The notes: generated by a model not told the origin, from the letters alone. A stretch of DNA of 64,000 nt from an uncultured Lachnospiraceae bacterium (GCA_910585295.1 CAJUDE010000030.1:62001-126000), one strand, 5' to 3'; positions 33,199 to 42,133 are shown, numbered from the stretch's first letter. Numbers and translations are program-made.

Positions 33199-33249
33199 AG
33201 CACATTCCCTTTTATGTTATGAAACCCTGCCCCCGACCAGGCAGGGAAG

Positions 33250-33468
33250 TTAATCAAAATCAAATTTTGTGATACGCTCTGACATGGCGCGGTAACGGAA
33301 GCGCACCATCTCATTTTTCTCCAGCACGTCTTTTTCGTTCCCGGTATACTGGCAGCGGATGCAATAATATTCATCCTTATCTTTATCATAGAACATATCA
33401 ATGTCCAAATCCCTCATAAAACAGGAGGGGCATCTATAATTTAATTTGCCTTTTCCAGATTGAGCCAT
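33250..33468 (-). CDS. Small zinc-ribbon protein of unknown function
   Basis: 72 residues with two Cys pairs (C13/C16 in RCPSC and C36/C39 in YCIRC), suggesting a single structural zinc ribbon; the C-terminus is charged. AAGGAGGT eight bases upstream of ATG 33468 is one of the best RBSs here, so this is a real gene despite starting 28 nt inside the preceding gene. Its place within the galactan operon is odd for a ribbon protein; a regulatory or nucleic-acid-binding role is possible but unproven. Confidence 0.75.
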   Translation of the reverse strand: MAQSGKGKLNYRCPSCFMRDLDIDMFYDKDKDEYYCIRCQYTGNEKDVLEKNEMVRFRYRAMSERITKFDFD

Positions 33469-35276
33469 GTCGCAAATACCTCCTTATCTGATATTGTTTT
33501 TGTGTAGCCTAATGTGAACATTGGGGAGAACGCATACCCTTCCCTAACGTATCCCACCGCATCTTTGTGGGATGCGGTCAGGGATACCTTTGTCCCTATG
33601 GCTGGGACCACTGCGCTCACCGCGTCCGCCCCGGCAAGCTGCTCCTCCCTGCATTTATATTCATAAGCAATAGATTTTTCTTCGCTCCCCTCACATTTCA
33701 AGGTGATTCCTGTCATGTCTTCTGGATATTCCGTAGTCCCATAACATGCCACCATATACTCATTCAGCTCCACTTTCGCTTCTGGGTTGCTCATTCCTAA
33801 GACCGTGCGTTCAATCTTAATATTGGAGCTTGCCTCTTCAAAATAAATCTTTGTCTGAAGCTTTACTGCCAAATCATAGAATTCAATATCCACAGGATCC
33901 AGCGTTAAGGTCCTGGTATTGCCTTCCTGTGAAAAGTGGGCTTTGGTACGGCACAGGCAAAGGTCCACTTCTTCCCCATTGTAAGACAGCTTCGCGCTCC
34001 TTACTGTCCCTTCCCCAGCGTAATGGGTGAAATAGCCTGCCCGGTATTTTTCCTGAATTAGGAATGGGTAGGAAGCGTCCTGCACATGTTTCGTCCCAAT
34101 CCCTACCGGCCATTCCAATTTCGCCGCATAAGGACGTAAATCCACAATCGCCCCGCCCTGGTCCATATTGACGCAGGCGCGCATAAACGGGTCGCAGTAC
34201 CAGAACAATTGCTTGTCAGACCCATACAGGATATCGCGCCACAGCGCGCATTCTGGTTCTGTATAGCTTTTTTTCTCCCGGTAATAATCTGCAAACTCCG
34301 CCATAGTCATGTCAATCAGCTTGCCTTCTTTTTTCAGCTTGCCATAATATGCGCAGCCATCAGAATAAGATTTCTCCAACAGCTCATAAGGCGCTTCCCA
34401 ACGCCCCATCTTATTCATCCAGGCAGGCCCTACGAACATCATATTGTAAGCATAGCCATTGTTGTATTTTTCCAGGGAGCGGTACTGGTCAATCAGGTTA
34501 TACATATAGGGGTATTCCCAAGTCTTGCTGTCATAAATCATGCCGCGAAGCACATTCTGGGGGTGGGTCCCGAAGTTAGACCCATTCCCGTCATAGCAGG
34601 CAATCAAATCCCTGGACAGATGGGGGATTGCCACAATCCCGCTGTCCTCCGCCTCATTTGCCGCCGGGGCATGGGTATTCTGCTTAGAGGGGATCCAAGG
34701 CGCCCAGGGGCCGCCGTCAAACAACGTATACCAGGAGTTGTTACAGGTATGGTATGCTTTCGGCCCTTCTTCCCAGCAGGTTGCCACCGCGCATTTTACA
34801 GACGGGTATTTCTCCTTAATATAATTCGTTAAATCCGCATCCAGGTAATAGGAGCCTGTGGATTCTGGGTAGAACCCGAAGGTTTCGTGGAATTTTGCAA
34901 AAATATCGTCAACTATGGATTTTTTATCTTCCATGGAAAACATCCAGATACAGAAATCTTTGGTCTTATATTTCTCACGAAATTCTTTACAGGGCAGCCC
35001 CAGCAGAGAAAGGGCAATTTCATCCCCATATGCTTCATGGTCTGCTTTGGCAAGGGCAACTGCTTCTTCGTTAAACAAGCTGGCGTATGTCATCTGTATC
35101 GTTGTCTTTAAACCGTTTTCATGGGCAAGCCTTTGCTGCGCCTTAAAGATATCCAAAGATTCCGTCAGCAGCGCCTTCCTCCCAATATCCTCCGCTTTCC
35201 CATGCCCAGTCACTTTTTCTGCATATTCCGGCACCATTTCCGGGCGGTGGATAATGTTTACGACAAATTTATCCAT
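33441..35276 (-). CDS. Uncharacterised carbohydrate-locus protein (possible GH/deacetylase-fold enzyme)
   Basis: 611 residues with no signal peptide; RBS AAAGGAGGAAG ahead of ATG 35276. The N-terminal ~370 residues contain alternating strand/helix stretches such as HENGLKTTIQMTYASL, FGFYPESTGSYYLDADL and CAVATCWEEGPKAY, resembling a barrel of the glycoside hydrolase/deacetylase type. The C-terminal ~230 residues look all-beta. Many aromatic and acidic residues (WYTLFDGGPWAPWIPS, LFWYCDPFMRAC) suit carbohydrate binding. It lies between lacZ (gap 13 bp) and the zinc-ribbon/GH53 genes, so a role in cytoplasmic galacto-oligosaccharide breakdown is likely. I do not recognise an assigned family. 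Confidence 0.75.
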   Translation of the reverse strand: MDKFVVNIIHRPEMVPEYAEKVTGHGKAEDIGRKALLTESLDIFKAQQRLAHENGLKTTIQMTYASLFNEEAVALAKADHEAYGDEIALSLLGLPCKEFREKYKTKDFCIWMFSMEDKKSIVDDIFAKFHETFGFYPESTGSYYLDADLTNYIKEKYPSVKCAVATCWEEGPKAYHTCNNSWYTLFDGGPWAPWIPSKQNTHAPAANEAEDSGIVAIPHLSRDLIACYDGNGSNFGTHPQNVLRGMIYDSKTWEYPYMYNLIDQYRSLEKYNNGYAYNMMFVGPAWMNKMGRWEAPYELLEKSYSDGCAYYGKLKKEGKLIDMTMAEFADYYREKKSYTEPECALWRDILYGSDKQLFWYCDPFMRACVNMDQGGAIVDLRPYAAKLEWPVGIGTKHVQDASYPFLIQEKYRAGYFTHYAGEGTVRSAKLSYNGEEVDLCLCRTKAHFSQEGNTRTLTLDPVDIEFYDLAVKLQTKIYFEEASSNIKIERTVLGMSNPEAKVELNEYMVACYGTTEYPEDMTGITLKCEGSEEKSIAYEYKCREEQLAGADAVSAVVPAIGTKVSLTASHKDAVGYVREGYAFSPMFTLGYTKTISDKEVFATWLNLEKAN

Positions 35277-35289
35277 TTTTCTTCCTCCT

Positions 35290-38200
35290 TTATATCAGCC
35301 CTTTAAAGCTAAATGTAAATTCCATTGGTTTGCTTACATCAATCAAATATTCTGGATGGACTTTCGCCGCCCAACTGTCATCGCCGCCAACGCCCATCTG
35401 CTGGGAGGATACCCGAACCACTGTATAATGCACTTCTGGAAGCTCATAAGGGTGCATTGCGCATTCCATCTCATGGGGCGTATAAGGCAGTGCGGAAAAA
35501 TTCATCTTATCCCCAGTAAACAGGATTCCTTTTCCATATTGGTCCGTAATTTTCGCCCAGCGCACTTCCGTTTTGTTCCCGCACTCCTGAGGCACTAAGT
35601 ATTTTGCCAGGTTGTCCTGCACTTTATTGCGGTAAACGCCTAATTTTGCCCCGTGCTTCCGGTCTGCATAAGTCTCCGCCGGCCCATTTCCGTACCATTC
35701 CACATTTTCATAATCTGCATTGAACTTGAATATCACGCCAAATTCCGGCATATCCCCAAGTTCTTTTACTGGGTCATAGGACAAGGTGGTGGTTATTGTC
35801 CCATCCCCAAATACTTCATAGGAAAGGCGGCATTTGCTTGCCGGCGTGGTCGCCATGGTATAATGGTATGTGACCACTGCGCTATGCTCTTTTTCTTCTA
35901 ACTCAGGGCATTCGGTATAAGCTTCATCCGGCCTTAAGTATAAGCTTGCAATTTTCCACTGGGCATATCGGCCCATCATATTATTCCCACAGTCATTGTC
36001 AATCGGCGCTCGCCAGAAATTGGGCATTGGGATTTTCTCTATCAATTCCCTGCCGCCATAACGGTAGGAGACAAGCCCGCTGTTTAAGGTGCTGAACAAA
36101 CATTCAAAGTTCTGCCCCCGCACGCCAATATTCAGCTTGCCTTTCACAACAGTGATTTCGTCTGTAACTTCTTTGGACTGACCTTCTACCTGAAATACAG
36201 CCTGCCCAAAAGCAACTTCATGCCCTACCGGCGCCCAGTCCTCGGCTTCTTTCAGCCGGAAGGAAACTGTCACCACATACTCGCCTGGCTTCTCTGGCAC
36301 CGTTACAGGAAGGCTATATGTCCCTTCACTAAGCGGAGCCACATTTGTTATAAGGCTGGCCTGCTTGAGCAATTTCCCTTCTTTCTCCAGAAGCACTACA
36401 CAGTCAAAATGGCTTGTGTCCAAGAAAAGGTTTTTATTCTTTACTGCCACGCTATCTTTGGAAACCTCGGCAGTAATGTTCTGGTAATTGAATTTCACTT
36501 CCTGCATTTTGGGGGACTCGTCCCGTTCGCCGCCATAGACAATCCCATTCCCACTGAAATTATAATCGCAGGGACGTTCCCCAAAGTCTCCGCCATACGC
36601 CTGGAATTTCTTTCCATATCGGTCTTTTTTTTCAATAGACTGGTCAATATAATCCCAGATAAAGCCGCCCTGATACAATGGCTCGGTATCTGTCAAATCG
36701 GTATACTTATGCATTGCCCCGCAGGAATTGCCCATAGCATGGGTATACTCGCAGCAGATAAAAGGCTTGCTCTTGTCCTTTGCAAGGAAGCCCTTAATAT
36801 CCTCTACGGAAGGGTACATCTGGCTTTCCATATCGCTGGTGCCGTTATATCTGCGGTCATTGAAAACCCCTTCATAATGCACCAGCCTGGTATCATCCAG
36901 TTTCCGGAACAATTGGGACATTTCATAAAGGACTGGCCCGCCAAAAGCTTCATTCCCGCATGACCAGATTACGATTGCCGGATGGTTTTTGTCCCTCTGG
37001 TAACAAGAATTGATACGGTCCAGCATCATCGGCTGCCATTCTAAGCGGTCTCCTGGCACAGCCGCGTCTAAGCCTGCCCTCCCCTTAATAATTGGGTCCC
37101 AGGAGCCATGGCTCTCTAGATTGCTCTCTGCAATCATATACAAACCATATTTGTCGCAAAGCCCATAGATTCTAGAATCATCCGGGTAGTGGCAGGTCCT
37201 TATCGCGTTGATATTATTCCGTTTCATGGTCATAATATCCAACAGGATTTCTTCATCGGAAACTGCGCGCCCTGTTTTAGAACTGAATTCATGGCGGTTC
37301 ACGCCTTTGAATACAATCCGCTTTCCATTGATGTGCATAATATTGCCAATCATCTCAAACCGGCGGAACCCTACCATCTGGGAAACCACTTCCACGGTTT
37401 CTCCCTTTTCATTCTTCACTTCTAACAGCAGTTCATATAAATTCGGCTCTTCCGCGCTCCAAAGGGCTGGCCTTTTCACCGGAATTTTCACCATAACATC
37501 TGTTCCCAACTCTATTTCTGCCTGTGCTGTAACGCCTTCACTGCCCTTTAATGTCAGGGAAACCTTCCCTTTGCCTACGCCTTTTAAGGAGACTTCCAGG
37601 TCTGCATCCTGGTACTGGCCGTCTAACAAAGTCTTAACTTTGATATCCTGGATATGCGCTTCTGGCACAGTATACAAATATACGCTCCGGTAAATGCCAG
37701 AAAACCGGAAGAAATCCTGGTCTTCGCACCAGCTTCCCGCTGTCCATTTAAACACCTGCACCGCCAGCTTATTCTCCCCTTCTGCCAAGTATGGGGTCAG
37801 CTCAAATTCAGAGGGGGTGAAGCTGTCTTCACTATATCCTACGTAGGACCCATTCAGCCACAATGCCATGCCGCTTTCCACACCCTGGAATGAAATATAA
37901 ACAGGCTTCCCTTCCATAGATTCTGGAACCGAAAAATATTTAACGTAGCTGGCAACTGGGTTAAAATAAGACGGGATTTCCCCTGGCTCAATCTGTTCCC
38001 TCCCATCCCAGGGATACTGCACGTTGGCATACTGAGGGCTGTCATACCCCTCCATCTGAATATGTGCTGGAACCCTGATATCCGCCCAGGATTTGCAATC
38101 ATATTCCATCCGCTCAAACCCCGGGACCACAGAGCCATAATTCTTGGCATAGGAAAATTTCCAGGGGCCGTCCAGGGAATAACGGAACCTGCTGACTCCC

Positions 38201-38310
38201 TCTTCTAACTCTTCCAAAGACCCATAACTAACATGGTCAGAATGGGCTTCCAACGTATTTTCCTTAAAAAATAAAGGGTCTTTCACTTTTTCGTAACCAA
38301 ACTGCTGCAT
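35290..38310 (-). CDS. lacZ: Beta-galactosidase, GH2 (LacZ type)
   Basis: 1006 residues, the full length for LacZ-type enzymes. Domains in order: sugar-binding jelly roll, Ig-like, TIM barrel, second Ig-like and C-terminal beta-sandwich (Bgal_small_N). Expected catalytic residues: acid/base E454 in WSCGNEAFGG and nucleophile E521 in FICCEYTHAMGNS; GVNRHEF and RTCHYPDD are further GH2 signatures. No signal peptide, so cytoplasmic. It should release galactose from beta-galactosides, including ends of galacto-oligosaccharides produced by GH53. RBS TTGGAGGTAGC precedes ATG 38310. Confidence 0.96.
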   Translation of the reverse strand: MQQFGYEKVKDPLFFKENTLEAHSDHVSYGSLEELEEGVSRFRYSLDGPWKFSYAKNYGSVVPGFERMEYDCKSWADIRVPAHIQMEGYDSPQYANVQYPWDGREQIEPGEIPSYFNPVASYVKYFSVPESMEGKPVYISFQGVESGMALWLNGSYVGYSEDSFTPSEFELTPYLAEGENKLAVQVFKWTAGSWCEDQDFFRFSGIYRSVYLYTVPEAHIQDIKVKTLLDGQYQDADLEVSLKGVGKGKVSLTLKGSEGVTAQAEIELGTDVMVKIPVKRPALWSAEEPNLYELLLEVKNEKGETVEVVSQMVGFRRFEMIGNIMHINGKRIVFKGVNRHEFSSKTGRAVSDEEILLDIMTMKRNNINAIRTCHYPDDSRIYGLCDKYGLYMIAESNLESHGSWDPIIKGRAGLDAAVPGDRLEWQPMMLDRINSCYQRDKNHPAIVIWSCGNEAFGGPVLYEMSQLFRKLDDTRLVHYEGVFNDRRYNGTSDMESQMYPSVEDIKGFLAKDKSKPFICCEYTHAMGNSCGAMHKYTDLTDTEPLYQGGFIWDYIDQSIEKKDRYGKKFQAYGGDFGERPCDYNFSGNGIVYGGERDESPKMQEVKFNYQNITAEVSKDSVAVKNKNLFLDTSHFDCVVLLEKEGKLLKQASLITNVAPLSEGTYSLPVTVPEKPGEYVVTVSFRLKEAEDWAPVGHEVAFGQAVFQVEGQSKEVTDEITVVKGKLNIGVRGQNFECLFSTLNSGLVSYRYGGRELIEKIPMPNFWRAPIDNDCGNNMMGRYAQWKIASLYLRPDEAYTECPELEEKEHSAVVTYHYTMATTPASKCRLSYEVFGDGTITTTLSYDPVKELGDMPEFGVIFKFNADYENVEWYGNGPAETYADRKHGAKLGVYRNKVQDNLAKYLVPQECGNKTEVRWAKITDQYGKGILFTGDKMNFSALPYTPHEMECAMHPYELPEVHYTVVRVSSQQMGVGGDDSWAAKVHPEYLIDVSKPMEFTFSFKGLI

Positions 38311-38348
38311 ACGCTACCTCCAATATTATTTCATTATTTACTGTTAGA

Positions 38349-38448
38349 TGGGGCTGCAGCATTCAGAGAAACATCTACAAGACCTGCAGTACGAAACCTC
38401 ACTACGAAACCACATCTTGTATGTATAACGTCTAATGCGACAGCCCCA
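38349..38448 (-). ncRNA. Structured intercistronic RNA between permease gene and lacZ
   Basis: Outer arms TGGGGCTG (38349-38356) / CAGCCCCA (38441-38448) enclose a second pair ACATCTACAAGA (38371-38382) / TCTTGTATGT and a direct repeat TACGAAACC (38390, 38403). It could tune lacZ relative to the transporter genes by partial termination or mRNA protection. No known family recognised. Confidence 0.45.
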
Positions 38449-38481
38449 ATATACACAAACTACCTGTATTCAAATATTAAA

Positions 38482-39303
38482 TTACTTCACCGCACCTGTA
38501 ATACCTTCTGCAAAGCTCTTCTGCAATACGAAAAACACAATAATGGTTGGCAGGCTGCACAGCAAAACGGCTAACATCAATACACCGTAATCTGTCACAT
38601 AGCCCTCTGTCAAGTTCGCCACCAACATTGGCATGGTAATACTGGTATCCTGCAGCATAATTACCTTTGGCCATAAATAATTGTTCCATGCATTCATAAA
38701 TGTAATGGTCATAGCTGCTGCGTAAGTGGAACGCATGGTAGGGATAAACATCCGGAAGAAAATCTGAAATTCATTTAACCCGTCAATCCTAGCCGCCTCA
38801 ATAATATCATGCGGGAAGCTCCTGGCGCTTTGCCGGAACATCATGATAATCATAGGCGTAGAAATCGTTGGCAGGATAAAGCCCAATGTGGTATCCAAAA
38901 GTTTTGCGTCCGAAAACATACGGAACAAAGGAATCATCGTTGCAACAAAAGGAACCATCATTGCCATAAGCAAAATTGAAAATACAGCGTCTTTCCCTTT
39001 ATCATAGTAAATCTCAAACCCATAACCTGCCAGGGAACAAATCACCAAAGCACAGATTGTAAGCAATATTGCATATTTAAAAGAATTTATCATTGCCTCC
39101 TGCACGGGCGAATTGGCAAATAACGCTTTCCAGTTATCCATAAACGCCGTGCCCGGCAGCAGCTTCCCTCTAGTTACATCCACGCTCTTATTGGTAGCTG
39201 CTATCAGCATCCAATAAAGCGGGAATACTGATATCAGTGATACAATGATCAAAACAACATACATTAACGCATTGGCTCTTTTTGTTTTAGTCACGCTTAT
39301 CAC
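38482..39303 (-). CDS. Sugar ABC transporter permease (MalG type)
   Basis: 273 residues with six membrane segments and the permease coupling motif DAARIDGLNEFQIFFRMFIPTMRS-like (EAARIDGLNEFQIF). Begins from GTG 39303 inside the last codons of the MalF-type gene, as expected for coupled subunits. With the MalF-type partner and the binding lipoprotein it makes a CUT1-family importer, here presumably for galacto-oligosaccharides. Confidence 0.93.
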   Translation of the reverse strand: MISVTKTKRANALMYVVLIIVSLISVFPLYWMLIAATNKSVDVTRGKLLPGTAFMDNWKALFANSPVQEAMINSFKYAILLTICALVICSLAGYGFEIYYDKGKDAVFSILLMAMMVPFVATMIPLFRMFSDAKLLDTTLGFILPTISTPMIIMMFRQSARSFPHDIIEAARIDGLNEFQIFFRMFIPTMRSTYAAAMTITFMNAWNNYLWPKVIMLQDTSITMPMLVANLTEGYVTDYGVLMLAVLLCSLPTIIVFFVLQKSFAEGITGAVK

Positions 39304-40192
39304 CTACTTTCATCTGAATAAATGCCAAAATTGCCACCAGAATAAAGATCAGGAAGGACATTGCCGCCGCATATCCAAAGTTCGGCACATATTTAAAGGA
39401 TACATTGTATATGTAATGCGACATGGTAATGGTAGCATTGGAAGGCCCGCCCTTGGTCAAGTTCAAAGATTCATCGAACAACTGCAATGTACCATTTGTT
39501 GACATAATTGCTGTCAGAAGGATTGTAGGCTTCAACAGCGGAACCGTAATCTTGAAGAAGGTCTGTAAAGGGTTCGCCCCGTCAATTTTGGCCGCTTCAT
39601 ATACGGAATACTCTATATTCTGTAATCCGGAAAGGTAAAATACCATATTATATCCGGTCCATCTCCATATCAATGCTATAATAATAACAGCTTTTGCACT
39701 GCCGGCATTTCCTAAGAAATTATAACCTGTGTTTAAAATCCCAAATTTAATCAAAATTGAATTGATAAATCCATCCACACCAAACAGGGATCGGAAGATA
39801 ATTGCATAAGAAACCAGTGACGTAGCACATGGCAGGAAAATTGCGGTGCGGAACAAACCTTTGCACCTGAGGCTTTTATTATTCAACATCTGTGCCAGGA
39901 TTAACGCTAAAATCAACATAATCGGCACTTGAATAATCAAATAGAAAAATGTATTCCAAAGGGACGTCATAAAAACTTTGTCCCCAAACATCCTGACATA
40001 ATTGTCAATTCCAGCAAACCTTAAATTATTTCCCTTCCCTTTCTGGAAAGACAAGATAAAGGCCTGGATCATGGGCCAGAAGCTCATAACTGCAATCATA
40101 AGCGTTGCCGGCGTTAAGAAGGCCCAGCCGGTCAGATTTTGCCGTTTGCTTAACGACATTTTTTTCTTCTTGGGTTCACTTGCCTGACTCAC
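39287..40192 (-). CDS. Sugar ABC transporter permease (MalF type)
   Basis: 301 residues with six membrane segments and the EAA motif EAAKIDGANPLQTFFKITVP. It starts at GTG 40192 with AAGGGGGTAAAT upstream. It follows the binding-protein gene by 133 bp containing a hairpin, and overlaps the MalG-type gene by 17 nt. Confidence 0.93.
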   Translation of the reverse strand: MSQASEPKKKKMSLSKRQNLTGWAFLTPATLMIAVMSFWPMIQAFILSFQKGKGNNLRFAGIDNYVRMFGDKVFMTSLWNTFFYLIIQVPIMLILALILAQMLNNKSLRCKGLFRTAIFLPCATSLVSYAIIFRSLFGVDGFINSILIKFGILNTGYNFLGNAGSAKAVIIIALIWRWTGYNMVFYLSGLQNIEYSVYEAAKIDGANPLQTFFKITVPLLKPTILLTAIMSTNGTLQLFDESLNLTKGGPSNATITMSHYIYNVSFKYVPNFGYAAAMSFLIFILVAILAFIQMKVGDKRD

Positions 40193-40216
40193 ATATTTAC
40201 CCCCTTTAGTTTCAGC

Positions 40217-40240
40217 CGGGGACAGCGTTTGCTGCCCCCG
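40217..40240 (-). terminator. Intercistronic hairpin after the binding-protein gene
   Basis: CGGGGACAGC / GCTGCCCCCG (9 of 10 pairs) with a 4-nt loop and no strong T-run downstream on the minus strand. It is more likely to protect the binding-protein mRNA end than to terminate fully. Confidence 0.5.
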
Positions 40241-40325
40241 AACTGTTTTTTCATACAGCCGCCCTACATAATTGTAGCGACGGCTGCGCTTCCACTGCCC
40301 AAGTTATTGAGTAGCGCTTATAGTT

Positions 40326-41744
40326 TTACTGCTCCATTAAACCTTCTACTGTGCTTTGTGCAATTTCAAGCTCTGTGTCAATGTCAGAACCGCCCACTAC
40401 GTTCTGGATAGCGGTTGCAATAGCGTCACGCGCTTCATAGTAATATACGCCAGTGTTGTTGCTTGGGATCTGCCCTGCATATTCAGTAATTTTCTTAAAT
40501 ACAGCATCCCCGCCGTAGAATTCAGAAGGCTCGCCATATACGTCAGAATCGCCTGCCGGCAAATATGTAGCTAAAGCGCCAGAGCTTGGAAGGATATTTT
40601 CATATAATTCAATGCTTCCTGCAAATGTAGTTTTCAGGAAATCAAAAGCAAGCTCTGTGTTCTTGCAGTTGCTGGTTACCGCCCAAGAGGAACCACCGTT
40701 GTTAGAGTAGTTTGTAGCGCCTTCAACGCCTACCAGTTTCGGCATATTAGTCAATGCCCATTTTCCGCTCTGGTCATCTGCAGACTGGATGGAAGCCATA
40801 ATCCAGCACCCATTGACTGTGCCTGCAACAGTTTCTGTTGTAAGGGTCTGTACATATTCATCCCAGCTATTTACCAGCTTGCAAACGCCAGTTTCAACTA
40901 ACTGCTGATATGTCTCCATAACTTTCTTCAAGGATTCATTGCCTACCATGTTTGGCTTGCCTTCTTCATCAAAGAGGGAAGCGCCGCAAGACTGAAGCAT
41001 CATCATGATAACGTCAGATTCTGTAGACTGGCAGGAAAGTAATGGCTTACCTGTCTTTTCCAGGACAACCTTACCTTTTTCAAGATAATCATCCCATGTA
41101 ATGTCTGTAAAGTCTTCTACTTTAAACCCAGCTTCTTCCAAGAAGTCTGTCCTATAGCAAGCTACCACTGCGCCGTTGTCAAACGGAACGCCATAATTCT
41201 TGCCATCAACTACAGAGTATGCTGTCTTAGCTTCACCAAACTGGCTGAAATCAACTCCGCTGCTTGTTAAATCTGTAAATGCTTCCGGGAAAGAAATTAC
41301 ATTCTTCTGGAATGCATTATCCTGAACCAGCATAATGTCTGGCAGGGTGTCAAGGGCGCCGCCTGTTGCTGCTGTAGTCAATTTCTTCTGGATATCATCC
41401 CAAGGGGTCTCAACTACGTTCAGGTTGAAATCTGGATGGTCTTTCTGATACATCTTACCAGCTTCTTCCATAGCATAGATGTTAAACTTTGGATCCCAAC
41501 ACCATACATTCAATGTGTTCTCATCTCCGCCTGCGTTAGCGTCATCACCTGCATTAGCGTCGTCGCCTGCATTAGCATCGTCGCCTGCATTAGCGTCATC
41601 GCCTGCGTTCGCGTCGTCGCCTGCATTGGCGTCATCGCCTGCTTCCTGTTTGTTGTCTGCCTTGTTATTCCCGCCGCCGCAGCCGGCTAACATACTTGCA
41701 GACATTGCTACGCAAAGTAATACGCCTAAAAGTTTTTTCTTCAT
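40326..41744 (-). CDS. Extracellular sugar-binding lipoprotein of CUT1 importer (MalE type)
   Basis: 472 residues. Lipoprotein signal MKKKLLGVLLCVAMSAS with lipobox LAGC (Cys22), then a linker with six AGDDAN repeats (18-bp units, about 41530-41641). The mature domain is a type 1 extracellular solute-binding protein (LNVWCWDPKFNIYAMEEAGKM, TLPDIMLVQDN, YGVPFDNGAVVACYRTDF). It delivers oligosaccharides to the MalF/MalG-type permeases. No ATPase gene is in the operon, so it probably uses a shared MsmK-type ATPase. Preceded by GGAGGG and controlled by an upstream promoter with LacI-type operators. Confidence 0.93.
   Translation of the reverse strand: MKKKLLGVLLCVAMSASMLAGCGGGNNKADNKQEAGDDANAGDDANAGDDANAGDDANAGDDANAGDDANAGGDENTLNVWCWDPKFNIYAMEEAGKMYQKDHPDFNLNVVETPWDDIQKKLTTAATGGALDTLPDIMLVQDNAFQKNVISFPEAFTDLTSSGVDFSQFGEAKTAYSVVDGKNYGVPFDNGAVVACYRTDFLEEAGFKVEDFTDITWDDYLEKGKVVLEKTGKPLLSCQSTESDVIMMMLQSCGASLFDEEGKPNMVGNESLKKVMETYQQLVETGVCKLVNSWDEYVQTLTTETVAGTVNGCWIMASIQSADDQSGKWALTNMPKLVGVEGATNYSNNGGSSWAVTSNCKNTELAFDFLKTTFAGSIELYENILPSSGALATYLPAGDSDVYGEPSEFYGGDAVFKKITEYAGQIPSNNTGVYYYEARDAIATAIQNVVGGSDIDTELEIAQSTVEGLMEQ
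41530..41641. repeat. In-frame 18-bp tandem repeat in the binding-protein linker
   Basis: Six units encoding AGDDAN in the lipoprotein linker; copies differ mostly at third codon positions. Confidence 0.85.
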
Positions 41745-41802
41745 ATCTGTTTCCCTCCCATTTGAAAAACATTAATATTTTTAGAGCAACGCTGCACAAT
41801 AT

Positions 41803-41820
41803 TTGCGCAATCGGTTGTTC
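41803..41820. promoter_or_regulatory. LacI-type operator 1
   Basis: TTGCGCAATCGGTTGTTC resembles the LacI-family palindrome TTGCGCAA-CCGGTTG. It lies just downstream of the -10 box of the importer promoter, suited to repression by the adjacent LacI regulator. Confidence 0.7.
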
Positions 41821-41830
41821 TATGTTTTAT

Positions 41831-41859
41831 AGTTTACCAGAGTATCCCTTTGTTGTCAA
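41831..41859 (-). promoter_or_regulatory. Promoter of the galactan operon
   Basis: TTGACA (41859-41854), 17-bp spacer, TAAACT (41836-41831) on the minus strand. Confidence 0.75.
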
Positions 41860-41940
41860 TGTCAACACTTTCTAGTTTTTTCTTGTGATTTTTGTATATT
41901 CTGCCCAATATTTTTTCGTCAATTTGACCATATTTTCTCT

Positions 41941-41958
41941 TTGCGCAACCGGTTATCC
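41941..41958. promoter_or_regulatory. LacI-type operator 2
   Basis: TTGCGCAACCGGTTATCC, near-identical to operator 1 and 138 bp from it, upstream of the promoter; a pair at this distance suits repression looping. Confidence 0.7.
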
Positions 41959-42007
41959 ATTCAGTTTTCCCTATATTTCTTATATATTTTCTGTGTATTA
42001 TTTCTTC

Positions 42008-42021
42008 TGAAAACGTTACCA
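42008..42021. promoter_or_regulatory. Candidate catabolite-responsive element (cre)
   Basis: TGAAAACGTTACCA differs from the CcpA cre consensus TGWAANCGNTNWCA at one position. Upstream of the galactan promoter. Confidence 0.55.
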
Positions 42022-42133
42022 TCCTTATAAATCCAACATTTTCCTGTTTTTGTTTTGTTTTACTAAAAATAATTGGTAAATTTATAGATGATTTTCTGTT
42101 ATTTTTACTTATTTTTTTAGTAAATCCAGGTTA

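Noticed and set aside
41530..41641. CRISPR-like regular repeats
   Set aside because: The 18-bp units are contiguous, without spacers, and in frame within a lipoprotein linker.
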